Shown here piece after piece: positions 52,373 through 62,563 of a stretch of 64,000 bases of DNA. This DNA comes from Rhizobium sp. TH2 (GTDB taxonomy: Bacteria > Pseudomonadota > Alphaproteobacteria > Rhizobiales > Rhizobiaceae), in contig NZ_CP062231.1 in assembly GCF_024707525.1 (NCBI RefSeq), positions 4,154,001 through 4,218,000 of the forward strand, in the 5' to 3' direction. The position numbers were made by a program, and so were the translations under genes. The notes beneath the pieces were generated by a model. It saw only the letters and a list, made by a program, of their open reading frames with translations, had not been told where the DNA came from and ran no database searches. How positions within the stretch are numbered: the stretch's first letter is position 1; every line of letters starts with the position of its first letter.

Positions 52373-53041
52373 ATGCAAAAGACAAAAGGTGCCAAATCGG
52401 GCGCCGTGCCGGTCACGCGCGCCAATGGCGACCAGACCAAGGAAAAGATACTTGACGCCGCCGAAGAACTGTTCGGCGCCCAGACCTTCGATACGGTCTC
52501 GCTGCGCGACATTACCAATCGCGCCGACGTGACGCTGGCGCTTGCCAGCTATCATTTCGGCACCAAGGACAACCTGTTCGGCGCCGTGGTCGCCCGCAGG
52601 GCCGATATTCTCAACAGGATTCGCTTGGAACGGCTGGAGGAACTCCAGCGCGAGGAGAGCACGAGCGTCGAGGCTCTGCTCGATGCCTTCATGCGGCCGC
52701 TCTTCACCCAGACGCTGAATGGCGGCGACGGCTGGAAGGCCTATGTCAGCCTGATCTCAAAGGTGGCAATGACCGACCGTTGGCATGAGCTCGTCCGCGC
52801 CAATTTCGACGAAACCGCCAACCTGTTCGTCGCGCGACTGCGAGAACTGAGGCCGGGCCTGTCCGACGAGGCCCTCTATCGCGGCTTTTCATTCACGCTT
52901 CAGCTCGGCCTGCAAGTCGTATCGCAGAACCAGCGGGTCGATGCGCTTTCGGGCGGACGCTACTCGGGGAGCGAACTTGAGCGTTCCTATGCGATGGCGC
53001 TGAAATTCGTCGCGGCAGGCATGTTGGGCCTCGAAAGCTGA
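52373..53041 (+). CDS. TetR family transcriptional regulator
   Basis: A 222-residue TetR/AcrR regulator. Start ATG 52373 (MQKTKGAKSGAVPVTRANG). The helix-turn-helix is FDTVSLRDITNRADVTLALA then SYHFGTKDNLFGAVV, with the YHFGTKDNLF signature typical of the family. The C-terminal half is helical (RPLFTQTLNGGDGWKAYVSL), like CerR/YbiH-type domains. It diverges from the small unknown gene and is convergent with the iron-type permease, whose end it nearly touches. Ligand and targets unknown. Confidence 0.88.
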   Translation: MQKTKGAKSGAVPVTRANGDQTKEKILDAAEELFGAQTFDTVSLRDITNRADVTLALASYHFGTKDNLFGAVVARRADILNRIRLERLEELQREESTSVEALLDAFMRPLFTQTLNGGDGWKAYVSLISKVAMTDRWHELVRANFDETANLFVARLRELRPGLSDEALYRGFSFTLQLGLQVVSQNQRVDALSGGRYSGSELERSYAMALKFVAAGMLGLES

Positions 53042-53045
53042 CGCG

Positions 53046-54719
53046 CTATCGCACGCGGTCGAGCGAGCGGGAAACCATCACGACGGGAACCAGGCCGGCA
53101 ACGATGATGATCAGCGCCGGCACGGCAGCGTCCGGCACCTGGGAGCGCGAGGCGTCCTCATAGACCAGTGTCGCCAGCGTGTTGAAATTGAACGGCCGAA
53201 GCAGGATCGTCGCCGACAATTCCTTGATCGTCTCGATGAAGACGAGAAGGGCCGCGGTCAGCACAGCCGGCCGCATCGCGGGGATCAGGATGGCGCGCAG
53301 CGTCTGGCCGCCCGTGCGGCCGAGCGTACGCGATGCATGATCGAGGCTGACGGGCAGCTTGTGGAAGCCCGCCTCCACCGTGCCCTCAGCCATCGTCAGG
53401 AACCGCGCCGTCAGCGCATAGACGATGGCGAACATCGTGCCCGACATGATAAGGCCCGGCTGGAAGCCGAAAGCCTGCTTTACAAGCGCACTGATCGTGT
53501 TGTCGAGCGATGCGAGCGGGATGAGCATCCCGATCGCCAGCACCGTTCCGGGAATCGCATAGCCGAATGCCGCCGAGCGCGCGGCCAGCGTCGTGAACCC
53601 GTTGCGCCCTACACGGGCTGAATAAGCCAGGACAAAAGCAAGTGTCACCGCGATTGCGGCCGTCGCGCATCCCACCAGCACGGTATTCCAGAGTGCCGAG
53701 AGAACCCGGCTCGTGAACAGGACGTCGAGCCGTTTGACGGCATAGCCGCCCAGCACGAAGGCGGGAATCAGGAAACCTGCGGCAACGGGGAGGACGCAGA
53801 AAAGCGTAGCAAGCCATTTGCGCGCGCCTCTCAGCTGGACCCGCGCGGCATCATGGACCGTGGTCGTCGTCTTGCCGCCCGCGAAGCGCTGGCTGCGCCG
53901 CGCGTGCCGTTCCGCGAGAATCAACAGGACAACGAAGACCAGCATCACCGCCGCGATCTGCGCCGCGCCCGACAGGCTCCCCCGGTTGAGCCAGGTGTCA
54001 TAGATCGCGAAGGTCAACGTGTTGACACCGAGATACTCGACCGCGCCGATGTCGTTGAGCGTCTCCATCATGACAAGCATCAAACCGGCCGCGATCGCCG
54101 GCCGCGCCATGGGAAGCTGCACCCGGAAAAACACCCGGACGGGCGACGCACCCAACGTGCGAGCGACATCCGCCGCCGAACGGCCCTGCAACAGAAACAT
54201 CGACCGGCAGGCAAGATAGACGTAAGGGTAGAGCACGGAGCCCATGACCAGAACCGCGCCGCCGAGCGATCGGATATCCGGAAACCAGTATTCGCTCGGC
54301 CGCGAAAAGCCGAAAATCGCCCTGACAGCAGTCTGCAGCGGGCCGGTGAAATCGAAGAACTCGCCCGCCGCATAGGCCGCGAGGTAGGTCGGCATGGCGA
54401 GCGGCAGCACCAGCGCCACGGTGAGCAGCCGCCGCAGCGGAAATTCGAACGACACCGTCAGCCATGCGGCAACGATGCCTGTGACGGCCGTGGCGATGCT
54501 GATCAGGACCAGCAGCGCCGCTGTCCGCGCCAGTGCGCGCGGCAGGATGTTGGTCGCGACATGCACGAGGTCCGCCGTGCCGCCGGTCAGCGCGATCCAG
54601 ACGATCGCCGCCAGTGGAACGATGATGATCAATGAAAAGAGAACCGCTGCCCCCTGTAGCAAGGGGTGCTGCTGTCGCTTGAGAAGCGGCGTGCGTGCAT
54701 GATCGGCCGGCAGGTCCAA
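53046..54719 (-). CDS. Iron(III)-type ABC transporter permease (FbpB-like, fused)
   Basis: A 557-residue permease with two fused BPD_transp_1 domains, about 12 helices, like FbpB/AfuB/HitB. The EAA loops are RSAADVARTLGASPVRVFFRVQLP and HASRTLGRTGGQTLRAILIP (each 20 to 24 residues; the key bases are the LGAS/LGRTGGQ turns). The family imports ferric iron or other metals bound to a periplasmic protein. Unusually, no binding protein or ATPase gene is near; the gene is 50 bp downstream of the cbrA-like kinase and may be read through from it. Confidence 0.87.
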   Translation of the reverse strand: MDLPADHARTPLLKRQQHPLLQGAAVLFSLIIIVPLAAIVWIALTGGTADLVHVATNILPRALARTAALLVLISIATAVTGIVAAWLTVSFEFPLRRLLTVALVLPLAMPTYLAAYAAGEFFDFTGPLQTAVRAIFGFSRPSEYWFPDIRSLGGAVLVMGSVLYPYVYLACRSMFLLQGRSAADVARTLGASPVRVFFRVQLPMARPAIAAGLMLVMMETLNDIGAVEYLGVNTLTFAIYDTWLNRGSLSGAAQIAAVMLVFVVLLILAERHARRSQRFAGGKTTTTVHDAARVQLRGARKWLATLFCVLPVAAGFLIPAFVLGGYAVKRLDVLFTSRVLSALWNTVLVGCATAAIAVTLAFVLAYSARVGRNGFTTLAARSAAFGYAIPGTVLAIGMLIPLASLDNTISALVKQAFGFQPGLIMSGTMFAIVYALTARFLTMAEGTVEAGFHKLPVSLDHASRTLGRTGGQTLRAILIPAMRPAVLTAALLVFIETIKELSATILLRPFNFNTLATLVYEDASRSQVPDAAVPALIIIVAGLVPVVMVSRSLDRVR

Positions 54720-54769
54720 ACTGGCGTCCCCAGGTCAGGTTTCAGCCTGGCCTTCTATGCCCGGCGCGC

Positions 54770-57700
54770 TCAGTCCGCAAGCACGCGCTGGGGCGGAAAG
54801 GTGATTTCCACCAATGTCCCCTCGTTCGGGGCGGAGTGGATCGAGAACATCGCCCGGTTGGCTTCGGTCATTGCCTTGGTCAACGGCAGGCCGAGGCCCG
54901 TACCGTCGCCGCGCTGGCGGGTGCCGGACGAGACCTGGCCGAACGGCTTCATCGCCTGGTCGAGCTCGCCCTTCGACATGCCGACGCCGGTATCGCGGAT
55001 GCGAAGCGTCACCGAACCTGAAGGCTCGTAAGCCGTCGACACGACGATCTGGCCGCCTGATGGCGTGTAGCGGATGGCGTTGGCCAGGATATTGAGCGAA
55101 ATCTGCTTGATCGAGCGCAGATCGGCCACGATGTCGGGCACCGATTGCGAGAGCGACGTGCGGATGATCACCCGCTGGGCATTGGCCTGCGGCTGCACCA
55201 GTGATACGGCTTCCGAGACGCAGTCGTTGATGCCGACAGCGGCGAATTCGAGATCCATCTCGCCCGCCTCGATCTTGGAAATGTCGAGCAGGTCGTTGAC
55301 GATATCGAGCACGTGGCGGCCGGAACGGCCGATGTCGCTTGCATATTCCACATAGCGCGCATGTCCGGCCGGGCCGAAATGCTCGCTGGCGATCATGTCG
55401 GAGAAGCCGATGATCGCATTGAGCGGGGTGCGGATTTCGTGGCTGACGCGGGCAAGGAAATCGCTCTTGTGCTGGTTGGCTGTCTCGGCGGCGCGCTTGG
55501 CGGCCTTGAGTTCTTCCTCGGAGCGCTTCCACTGGGTGATATCGCGCATCACGGCGCAATAGCTGTTCGACCCCGGCATGCGCCCCATGGTCATGAAGAG
55601 CGGGATGAAGCCGCCCGAGGATTCGCGGCCGATAACCTCGCGGCCATCGTTGAGTACGCTGGCAACGCCGTGACCCGATAGACCAGCGAGGTAATCCTGC
55701 ACCGACTTCTGGCTCTCATGGGCAAAGAGCATGGCAAATGGCTTGCCGCGGGTCTCGGCGTCGTCGAAATTAAACAGCGCCGAGGCCGAACGGTTCATCG
55801 AACGGATGCGTCCCTCGGTATCGAGGACGACGACGCCGTCAGTGGCGGTCTCCAGGATCGAGCGCATTTCCTCGACCTCGACCTTGAGGCCCGCGAGCTT
55901 GCGCGCCGCCTCGCTCTCGCCGATGATTTCCGGCTCGGCGACGACGGCCAGCATGCCGGCAGCCGGCGTGACCGCCAGCATCAGGGCGCTGGAACTGTCA
56001 TAGCGAACAGATTGCAGCCGCGCTGACACCAGTATCTGCGTGCCATCGGCGCGGACGAGATAGACGCCGGCATCCGGGCCTTCGCGCCGCGTGATCAGCG
56101 CATCGAGACCACCGGCGCCTTCGAGCGCCGCCACGCTGTCGTAACCCGTCAGGCGCCTGAATTCCGAATTCGCCTCGATCAGCCGGTCGCCGGCATGGAT
56201 GAGGATCGCCATCGGCACGAGGTCGATGGCGTACGCCGTCAGGCCCGGCCCGGTGCCGAGATCCTCGAACATGGTCTGGACGCGCTCTTCGTCCATCAAG
56301 GGGTCCTCGGCCTGCTCATCATGCTCGCGGCCGTCGGCACCAATATCCTGCGCACCTGCGCCTTCGGCATCGACGACATCATCGGCCGGCGCGCGATCGT
56401 CGCGATCCGTCCGGTCGTCATCTCCGCCCTGCAGCAGGCCGCTGGTCGACTTCACCACGTCGTCATTCGGCCGCTTGCCGAAAGGCTCGAGCTGGCGAGC
56501 GATTTCCTTGAGCGCCGCCTGTTCGCTGGCGCTCAACCCGTCACGTATGCTCTTGGCGCGGCGCTCCTCGAGTTGAATGACCTTGTCCGAGAAATTGCCC
56601 AGCGGGTTGGAAACGATGTTGAGGGCCGGCACTTCGCCCTGGAACTCGTCCTGTGACGGAGGCAAAGGCTCGTCAGCCGTCGGCTGGTCGCCAGCGGACT
56701 GTTCGAACGTGCCATCGACCGTCAGCGGAACGTCGTCCTCCTCGGAGTCATCGGTAGCGAAAGTCAGGCCGAAAGCATGCGGATCCTGTTCGGCGTCACT
56801 GACGCGAATGATCCCGAAGCCGCGGAAACCGTCGAACTCCCGATTGCGCGAATAGGTGGGAAGTGCAGCGAGATCCACCGGCACGACGAGATCCGTGCCT
56901 TCGACAGGCCATTTGATCGTCCGGCCCGACCAGGTGTCGCGGCGATCGAGCAGGCCGGCAATCTCGTTGTCGGAATCGAGGTCGAAGAGTGCCGCGAGAT
57001 CGCGGAACGACTGGCCGTTGATATCACCGGAGCGGGGACCGACGGTGCGCGCGAACTCGTCCGAGACCTCGGCGAAACTGCCATGCGCATCGAGCTTCCA
57101 GACGAAGCGTACCGGCCGACTGCCGGGATCGAACGCGAAAGCGGCATTCGTCGGAAGCGGTTCTGAAGAACCTTCCACCAGGGTTTCCGCGACGGGTGCT
57201 TCCTCGACAGCTTCACTTTCTGAAGTGTGCGTCTCGACAAAATCTTCCGGCGCCTCAGTGGCCTCGTCGGAGGCTTCGGCGAATTCCGGAGAGACGATTT
57301 CCTTGTCGGTATCTTCGTTTTCTTCGGCAAACACTTCTGCGGACGTGTCAGCGGCCACGTCAATTTCGGCATCGGCAACGGCGTCCTCGATCGTCCCGGC
57401 ATCCACCGTCTCGCTAAACGCCTGCTCGGTATCGGCGGCATGCTCAAGAATTCGCGGATCGGTCACGGTCTCCATCACGGACGCCGCTTCGATCTGGTCT
57501 TCATCGGCGCCATCGATGGCGGCAAGATCGGCGATGTCCTCCGGAGCCTCGCCCTCATCGACTTCATTTGCGGTATTCTCCGAGGGGATATCGAGCGCCT
57601 GTTCGGCGTCGAGCAGAGCAGCGGCATGAACCTCATCGGCTACCGGCTCGATGACATCCTCGGCGGCAACCGATGGCAGATCGTTCTCGCCGATGTCGGT

Positions 57701-58522
57701 ATCCCCGCTATCCACAACTTCGGACAGGGTGACATCGGTCTCGGCTTGCGCCGGCACGCCGTCGTCCAGTTGCGCGGCAGCGGCGACGAACGCCGGCGTT
57801 TCGTTACGCAGTTCCGAGGCGTCCGGCAATGCTGAGTCGTCCTCGACCTCGTCATCCGGTGCATCCATCCGGCCAAGAGACGTCTCGACACAGAACAGCA
57901 GATAGAGATTGTCGGACAGCTTGCCGATCGCCGCCGGAAGATAACCCGAGCCAGAGGGCACCGGCCGCTTGATCAGGCCATCGGCACTGCGGCTGGCGGC
58001 CACGATCAGCGCCCGCGCCGTATCCTGCATGATGCCGATCGAACTGAACCCCGGCGATGCCTGGAGAACCTCGCCGTCGCGATCGAGCACGGCCATGTGG
58101 GTGTCGGGATCGTCGAAGCCCTGCAGCATGCCCTTGAGATGCTGTGCCGTGCCGCCCGATACCGGCGATGAGAACATCACCAGCGGCTCGCCGCCGATTG
58201 CAACCAGATTGACTTCCGCCTGCATCGCCGATGTGCTGAAGCCGCTCGCGATACGCATCACGAAACCACGCTTGTCGCCGACGGTGACCAGTTGGGCGGC
58301 AGTCGCCGTCAACTGGCGATAGGCTACGCCGCCACGGTCCGGTCCGCTGTCGATAAGATCGTAAATGGCGCGATGGCCGAACAGGCGGGCGCCCTCGCCG
58401 TTGGCCCACAGCACGTCCTTCATGTCCCGCGAGAACAGCGCGATCGCCTCACCCGCGGCAAAGCGGGCGCGCACCGCCGGGTGCACGGCGACATCTATGA
58501 ATGGGTATTGAACCTGCGGCAT
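54770..58522 (-). CDS. cbrA: CbrA-like PAS histidine kinase controlling the CtrA/DivK pathway
   Basis: A 1250-residue soluble hybrid-free kinase. Residues 1-215 are a PAS-like sensor region, ~220-470 an acidic Ala/Glu/Asp-rich linker, then a further PAS-like block near 480-600, and two PAS domains about 785-900 and 910-1005. His[22 protein letters not shown] with His1028. HATPase_c: N box [16 protein letters not shown]1 [10 protein letters not shown]2 [14 protein letters not shown]. The layout and the phasin gene directly upstream match S. meliloti CbrA, which acts on DivK to restrain CtrA. A TTAA-N7-TTAA box lies 38 bp upstream of the start. Confidence 0.83.
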   Translation of the reverse strand: MPQVQYPFIDVAVHPAVRARFAAGEAIALFSRDMKDVLWANGEGARLFGHRAIYDLIDSGPDRGGVAYRQLTATAAQLVTVGDKRGFVMRIASGFSTSAMQAEVNLVAIGGEPLVMFSSPVSGGTAQHLKGMLQGFDDPDTHMAVLDRDGEVLQASPGFSSIGIMQDTARALIVAASRSADGLIKRPVPSGSGYLPAAIGKLSDNLYLLFCVETSLGRMDAPDDEVEDDSALPDASELRNETPAFVAAAAQLDDGVPAQAETDVTLSEVVDSGDTDIGENDLPSVAAEDVIEPVADEVHAAALLDAEQALDIPSENTANEVDEGEAPEDIADLAAIDGADEDQIEAASVMETVTDPRILEHAADTEQAFSETVDAGTIEDAVADAEIDVAADTSAEVFAEENEDTDKEIVSPEFAEASDEATEAPEDFVETHTSESEAVEEAPVAETLVEGSSEPLPTNAAFAFDPGSRPVRFVWKLDAHGSFAEVSDEFARTVGPRSGDINGQSFRDLAALFDLDSDNEIAGLLDRRDTWSGRTIKWPVEGTDLVVPVDLAALPTYSRNREFDGFRGFGIIRVSDAEQDPHAFGLTFATDDSEEDDVPLTVDGTFEQSAGDQPTADEPLPPSQDEFQGEVPALNIVSNPLGNFSDKVIQLEERRAKSIRDGLSASEQAALKEIARQLEPFGKRPNDDVVKSTSGLLQGGDDDRTDRDDRAPADDVVDAEGAGAQDIGADGREHDEQAEDPLMDEERVQTMFEDLGTGPGLTAYAIDLVPMAILIHAGDRLIEANSEFRRLTGYDSVAALEGAGGLDALITRREGPDAGVYLVRADGTQILVSARLQSVRYDSSSALMLAVTPAAGMLAVVAEPEIIGESEAARKLAGLKVEVEEMRSILETATDGVVVLDTEGRIRSMNRSASALFNFDDAETRGKPFAMLFAHESQKSVQDYLAGLSGHGVASVLNDGREVIGRESSGGFIPLFMTMGRMPGSNSYCAVMRDITQWKRSEEELKAAKRAAETANQHKSDFLARVSHEIRTPLNAIIGFSDMIASEHFGPAGHARYVEYASDIGRSGRHVLDIVNDLLDISKIEAGEMDLEFAAVGINDCVSEAVSLVQPQANAQRVIIRTSLSQSVPDIVADLRSIKQISLNILANAIRYTPSGGQIVVSTAYEPSGSVTLRIRDTGVGMSKGELDQAMKPFGQVSSGTRQRGDGTGLGLPLTKAMTEANRAMFSIHSAPNEGTLVEITFPPQRVLAD

Positions 58523-58559
58523 GGCGGACCTTGGAACGCAAAACTTGGTAAACGCGATG

Positions 58560-58574
58560 TTAACTCTTCATTAA
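58560..58574 (-). promoter_or_regulatory. Full CtrA box upstream of cbrA
   Basis: TTAA-CTCTTCA-TTAA, an exact match to TTAA-N7-TTAA, 38 bp upstream of the cbrA ATG. This location suits direct repression or activation by CtrA. Confidence 0.6.
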
Positions 58575-58638
58575 TATCTCCTCTGCGGCGAAGGGTCCAC
58601 AGTGCCATGCGGGAATTGCATGAAAGGGTTAACTTTGC

Positions 58639-58665
58639 TGCATTGCGGAATTATGTTGCAATGCA
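58639..58665. promoter_or_regulatory. Inverted repeat upstream of the phasin gene
   Basis: TGCATTGC (58639-58646) and GCAATGCA (58658-58665), a perfect 8-bp inverted repeat 11 bp apart, about 80 bp before the phasin ATG. Its TGC/GCA arms resemble the recognition pattern of PhaR/AniA repressors of PHB genes. Confidence 0.5.
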
Positions 58666-58745
58666 CAATAATCGATGCTATATGACGATCATCGAATAGA
58701 GACCACCCGGAAAAACCGGTCAACCCATTCCAAGGAGCATTCCAC

Positions 58746-59207
58746 ATGGCATTCGCGAAGAAAACCGCTTCCGACGACGTATTCTCCCTCTCCGCCTTCG
58801 ACCCGTCGAAGTTCTCCGACACCTTCCGCGATTTCGCCGAGAAGAGCTCTTCCAAGACCAAGGAAAGCCTTGCCAAGGTGAAGGAAGTCACCGAGGAAGC
58901 CAGCAAGACCGTTGAAGCCACGCTGCAGAGCGCCCAGGCCGGTACCGTCGAACTCGGCATGTCCGCCATCGGCATGATCCGCACCAACACCGAGACCTCG
59001 CTCGCCCATCTCGAATCGCTGCTCGGCGTGAAGTCGGTCTCCGAATTCTTCGAACTGCAGACCTCCTTCTTCCGCAAGCAGGCCGAAGCCGCTGTCGAGC
59101 AGGTCAAGGCACTCTCCGAGACCTCCAAGAAGGTTGCGGAGAACGTCTCCAAGCCGGGCAAGGATGCCGCCGAGAAGGCCATGTCGTCCTTCAAGATGAC
59201 CGCCTGA
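58746..59207 (+). CDS. phaP: Phasin (PHB granule-associated protein)
   Basis: A 153-residue amphipathic, Ala/Lys/Glu/Ser-rich, all-helical protein without cysteines. The SLSAFDPSKFSDTFRDFAEK start and ASKTVEATLQSAQAGTVELG core are phasin-like (Phasin_2). It coats polyhydroxybutyrate granules. AAGGAG lies eight bases before the ATG, and an intrinsic terminator follows. It is divergent from cbrA with a 223-bp gap carrying the CtrA box and an inverted repeat. Confidence 0.9.
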   Translation: MAFAKKTASDDVFSLSAFDPSKFSDTFRDFAEKSSSKTKESLAKVKEVTEEASKTVEATLQSAQAGTVELGMSAIGMIRTNTETSLAHLESLLGVKSVSEFFELQTSFFRKQAEAAVEQVKALSETSKKVAENVSKPGKDAAEKAMSSFKMTA

Positions 59208-59247
59208 GCTATCGCATATCAGTAACGCGTCCCTAGTGAAGCGTATG

Positions 59248-59272
59248 AGGCCGGGCAATGCCCGGCCTTTCT
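59248..59272 (+). terminator. Phasin gene terminator
   Basis: AGGCCGGGC / GCCCGGCCT, a 9-bp perfect stem with loop AAT, followed by TTCTGTT. It lies 41 bp after the phasin stop. Confidence 0.8.
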
Positions 59273-59346
59273 GTTCCCTGCGGCACAGACTGGTGGCCAT
59301 GGTCGCGCTATAAATTGCCTCAAGTTGAAAAAAGCGGCCGAGGGGC

Positions 59347-59375
59347 TTGAAAAAAAATCTTACCCCTCGTATGTC
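59347..59375 (+). promoter_or_regulatory. Promoter of tRNA-His
   Basis: TTGAAA (59347-59352), 17 bp, TATGTC (59370-59375). The expected transcript start is about 30 bp before the tRNA. Confidence 0.5.
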
Positions 59376-59410
59376 ACGCCCAAGAATGCTAAGAGCGTTC
59401 CAGTGGATAT

Positions 59411-59487
59411 GCGGTTGTAGCTCAGTTGGTTAGAGCGCAGGATTGTGGCTCCTGAGGTCGGAGGTTCGAGACCCCCCAACCGTACCA
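59411..59487 (+). tRNA. tRNA-His (anticodon GTG), no G-1, A73
   Basis: A 77-nt cloverleaf with encoded CCA. Anticodon stem CAGGA/TCCTG with loop TTGTGGC, giving GTG. The acceptor is GCGGTTG paired with CAACCGT, so position 1:72 is a G-U pair, the discriminator is A73, and the base before G1 is T, not the usual G-1. This matches the unusual alphaproteobacterial tRNA-His class. Confidence 0.95.
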
Positions 59488-59710
59488 TTCCCCACTTCTC
59501 CATAGTTTTGATCGGGCGTGGTTTTGCCGGCACTGCCGATGCATTGTCATTGCGAACCGCACCATTTCATCGTTTCCAACGGCCTGTTCCAGCTATCCCA
59601 CCTCCTTTCGGCGTGCTAGTTTGAACGCAGGGGGAAGGCGATGTTCAACGAAACTTGCCCGGCCAGCCTGCCCCAAAATACGCATTTCGACGTTGCACAC
59701 GGAGGCATTG

Positions 59711-60007
59711 ATGATCGCGTTCAATATCGTGCGTTTCAAAGTCAAGCCTGGCATGGAGGCCGCCTTTCTCGATGCGCACGGCAAGATCGCCGATAGCTGG
59801 TCGGGTTTGCGTCACGCCAACATCATCAAGACAGGCGAAGGTCGCTACTGCATTGTCGCGGAGTGGGATAGCATGGAGGCACTGGCAGGCAGCCGGCCCC
59901 AGATGATTGCCACGCTCGACAGTTTTCGCGAGACCCTCGAGGACCTCGGCAGCGGGTTGGGCGTCACCGACGCGGTCGCAGGTCCGGTCGTCCTGTCGGC
60001 AAAATAG
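59711..60007 (+). CDS. Antibiotic biosynthesis monooxygenase (ABM)-like protein
   Basis: A 98-residue ferredoxin-like-fold protein of the ABM/dimeric alpha-beta barrel group: MIAFNIVRFKVKPGMEAAFLDAH is the usual first strand and helix, and CIVAEWDSMEALAGSRPQMI the WxSxEA segment. Start ATG 59711 behind GGAGG. Family members include monooxygenases and haem-degrading proteins; here no active-site assignment is possible. It stands alone, 223 bp after tRNA-His, with no recognisable gene between. Confidence 0.82.
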   Translation: MIAFNIVRFKVKPGMEAAFLDAHGKIADSWSGLRHANIIKTGEGRYCIVAEWDSMEALAGSRPQMIATLDSFRETLEDLGSGLGVTDAVAGPVVLSAK

Positions 60008-60226
60008 TGCAGGAGAAGATCGGCGATCGCGATCGCGATCCGCCTCCCGCGATCAATATGCCGGGGTTTGCGCACCGTTCGCAACTGCGGCAGTTCTTAA
60101 CAAAACACTACCTATCCGCTCTTGCTCTCTTCGCACACGCAGCATAATAGATGTGTGTCCAAAAGAGGGCAGAATTGAGCATTGGGGATCTGCCGGTTTC
60201 GACAGATAGAATACGAAGGACCTTAT

Positions 60227-60478
60227 ATGAACATTTCACTCAATCATCTGGATCAATCCGAAAACGCCATTATCGACGTGTCGCTTGTGGCAAACCGTGT
60301 CAGAACGAGCCGCCAGGCCGCTGGATACAGCATCGAAGACCTGGCCGTGACATGCGGCCTTACGAGCGCGGAAATTGTCCGCATCGAAGACGGCATCGAG
60401 ATCGATATGCAGCACCTGAAGCGCATTGCCCCGGCGCTGCAACTGTCTGTGACCAGTCTTCTCGAAGCCCAGGCTTGA
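60227..60478 (+). CDS. XRE-type helix-turn-helix protein
   Basis: An 83-residue protein, essentially one Cro/CI-type helix-turn-helix domain (about 22-82): VANRVRTSRQAAGYSIEDLAVTCGLTSAEIVRIEDG, in which the turn GLTSAEIVRIEDG and the following LKRIAPALQLSVTSLLEA are typical. Start ATG 60227 behind GAAGGA. It would bind DNA as a dimer. No partner gene (toxin or phage) is adjacent. Its 219-bp upstream gap (60008-60226) has no gene I can see. Confidence 0.83.
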   Translation: MNISLNHLDQSENAIIDVSLVANRVRTSRQAAGYSIEDLAVTCGLTSAEIVRIEDGIEIDMQHLKRIAPALQLSVTSLLEAQA

Positions 60479-60633
60479 CAACTATTCGCGGCCGACCCTG
60501 TTGGGCCGGCCGCCTGCATTCCAGAGCCGCTCATTGTTAAATGGAGGCTCTATCCAAGAAGCCGGCCAAGCGCCCGCAAATCCCTTATAAAATCCTGTCT
60601 CGCTTCCGCCTGTGACGGCTCGCATTTACACGT

Positions 60634-62415
60634 TCAGTGATTATGCCTCGGTGGGTTCCTGGCGATCTGCCGGAACTCCGTCGCACCTTCGAGCGTGGCG
60701 CCCTCGGCGAGCGAATTGACCGTCTTGCGATAGATGCGCTGCCAAGGCGTGGCGTCCGGCGGTACGGCGGGAATACCGTCACCCTTGCGCCGCTCGATCT
60801 CGGTATCATCCACCAGCATGTCGCAGCGGCCGTGGTTGAAATCGATACGGATGACATCGTCGGTCCTGAGCCATGCGAGCCCGCCGCCCGCCGCACTTTC
60901 CGGCGAGGCATTGAGGATCGACGGACTGTCCGACGTGCCGGACTGGCGGCCATCCCCGATGGTGGGCAGGCTCTTGATGCCGCGCTTCAGGAGATGATCC
61001 GGCGGCTGCATGTTGACGACCTCGGCCGAACCTGGCCAGCCTATGGGACCGGCGCCGCGAATGACCAGGATCGTCTTCTCGTCGATGCCGAGCGCGGGAT
61101 CGTTGATCCGCTTGTGATAATCCTCCGAACCGTCGAACACCACGCATTTGCCCTCGAACACGCCTTCATGACCCGGTTCCTGCAGGTAGCGGCGACGGAA
61201 ATCATCCGAGACCACGCTCATCTTCATGATCGCGTAATCGAAAAGATTGCCCTTGAGCACGAGGAAGCCCGCGCGCTCCATCATCGGCGCGGCGTAGGGA
61301 TAGATCACCTCGCGGTCTTTCGCTTCACGACCCTCGAGATTCTCGGCCATCGTCCTGCCCGTGACGGTGCGACAGTCGCCGTTCAGCTTGCCGTTCTCAA
61401 GCAGTTCCCACATCACGGCAGGCGTGCCGCCGGCGCGATGATAGCGCTCGCCGAGATAGGCACCGGCCGGCTGGACATTGGCGAGCAGCGGAATATCGAA
61501 GCCGTGGACCTGCCAGTCCTCGGGATAAAGCTCGACGCCGGCGTGCTTCGCCATCGCGGCCAGATGAGGCTGGGCATTGGTCGAGCCGCCGATCGCCGAA
61601 TTGGTGCGGATGGCGTTGAGGAAGGACTCGCGCGTCAGGATGTCGGAGGGCTTGAGATCCTCGAGCACGATCTCGACGGCGCGACGCCCGGTGCGATACG
61701 CCATCTGACCGCGCTCGCGATAGGCGGCCGGTATGTTGCCGCAGCCGGTCAGCGACATGCCGAGCGCCTCGGCCAGCGCATTCATGGTCGAGGCCGTGCC
61801 CATCGTGTTGCAATGACCGATGGAAGGTGCCGAATCGAGCACCGCCTCCATGAACTCTTCCTTGTCGATCTCGCCTGCCGCATAGCGCCGACGCGATTGC
61901 CACATGGCCATGCCGGAACCCGCGAGCTTGCCGTCGTGCCAACCATCGAGCATCGGACCGCCCGAGAGCACGATCGCCGGTATGTCGACCGTCGAGGCCG
62001 CCATCAGCGCCGAGGGCGTGGTCTTGTCGCATCCGGTCGTCAGCACCACGCCGTCGATCGGATAGCCGTAAAGCACTTCCACCAGGCCGAGATAGGCGAG
62101 ATTGCGGTCGAGCGCCGCCGTCGGCCGCTTGCAGTTCTCGAACAGTGGATGGGTGGGGAATTCGATGGCGATGCCGCCCGCGTCGCGTATGCCGTCGCGG
62201 ACCCGTTTGGCCAGTTCGATATGATGGCGATTGCATGGATTGATATCGCTGCCCGATTGCGCGATGCCGATGATCGGCTTGCCGGAGCGCAATTCCTCGG
62301 GCGTGATCCCCTGGTTCATGAAGCGCTCGAGATAAAGCGCCGTCATATCGATGTAATCAGGGTTGTCGAACCAGTCCTGGGAACGCAGGCGGCGCTTTGG
62401 ATTTGGTTCGGACAT
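60634..62415 (-). CDS. IlvD/Edd family dehydratase, sugar-acid (arabinonate/xylonate-type)
   Basis: A 593-residue dehydratase with a [2Fe-2S] cluster. Start ATG 62415 ([20 protein letters not shown]). Cluster ligands are Cys61 ([10 protein letters not shown]), Cys129 ([10 protein letters not shown]) and Cys202 ([13 protein letters not shown]), at offsets of two from Cys59, Cys127 and Cys200 reported for Rhizobium L-arabinonate dehydratase. It should turn an aldonate into a 2-keto-3-deoxy acid; L-arabinonate or D-xylonate are the best guesses, not the branched-chain amino acid precursor. No other sugar genes are adjacent. A repeat pair lies in its upstream gap. Confidence 0.88.
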   Translation of the reverse strand: MSEPNPKRRLRSQDWFDNPDYIDMTALYLERFMNQGITPEELRSGKPIIGIAQSGSDINPCNRHHIELAKRVRDGIRDAGGIAIEFPTHPLFENCKRPTAALDRNLAYLGLVEVLYGYPIDGVVLTTGCDKTTPSALMAASTVDIPAIVLSGGPMLDGWHDGKLAGSGMAMWQSRRRYAAGEIDKEEFMEAVLDSAPSIGHCNTMGTASTMNALAEALGMSLTGCGNIPAAYRERGQMAYRTGRRAVEIVLEDLKPSDILTRESFLNAIRTNSAIGGSTNAQPHLAAMAKHAGVELYPEDWQVHGFDIPLLANVQPAGAYLGERYHRAGGTPAVMWELLENGKLNGDCRTVTGRTMAENLEGREAKDREVIYPYAAPMMERAGFLVLKGNLFDYAIMKMSVVSDDFRRRYLQEPGHEGVFEGKCVVFDGSEDYHKRINDPALGIDEKTILVIRGAGPIGWPGSAEVVNMQPPDHLLKRGIKSLPTIGDGRQSGTSDSPSILNASPESAAGGGLAWLRTDDVIRIDFNHGRCDMLVDDTEIERRKGDGIPAVPPDATPWQRIYRKTVNSLAEGATLEGATEFRQIARNPPRHNH

Positions 62416-62446
62416 ATCGATCATTCCCGTGGAGTCACAAATTAGT

Positions 62447-62486
62447 ACCCCGCCCCAACCCCTCCCCACAAGGGGGAGGGGCTAAC
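62447..62486. repeat. Dispersed palindromic repeat, family B, arm 1
   Basis: About 40 bp, ACCCCGCCCCAACCCCTCCC followed by ACAAGGGGGAGGGGCTAAC. It is an inverted match of 62564-62604. It can also fold on itself (CCCCTCCCC/GGGGGAGGGG). Confidence 0.85.
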
Positions 62487-62563
62487 CGGCGGCACCCCTC
62501 CCGCCCAAAAAGCAACGTCTCCACAAGTGGCGATCGTGAGATGAGAAAAGAGCGGTGATACAC

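Noticed and set aside
60637..62445. A 602-codon plus-strand frame opposite the dehydratase
   Set aside because: The minus-strand dehydratase has all three Cys ligands; the plus frame has no recognisable domain.
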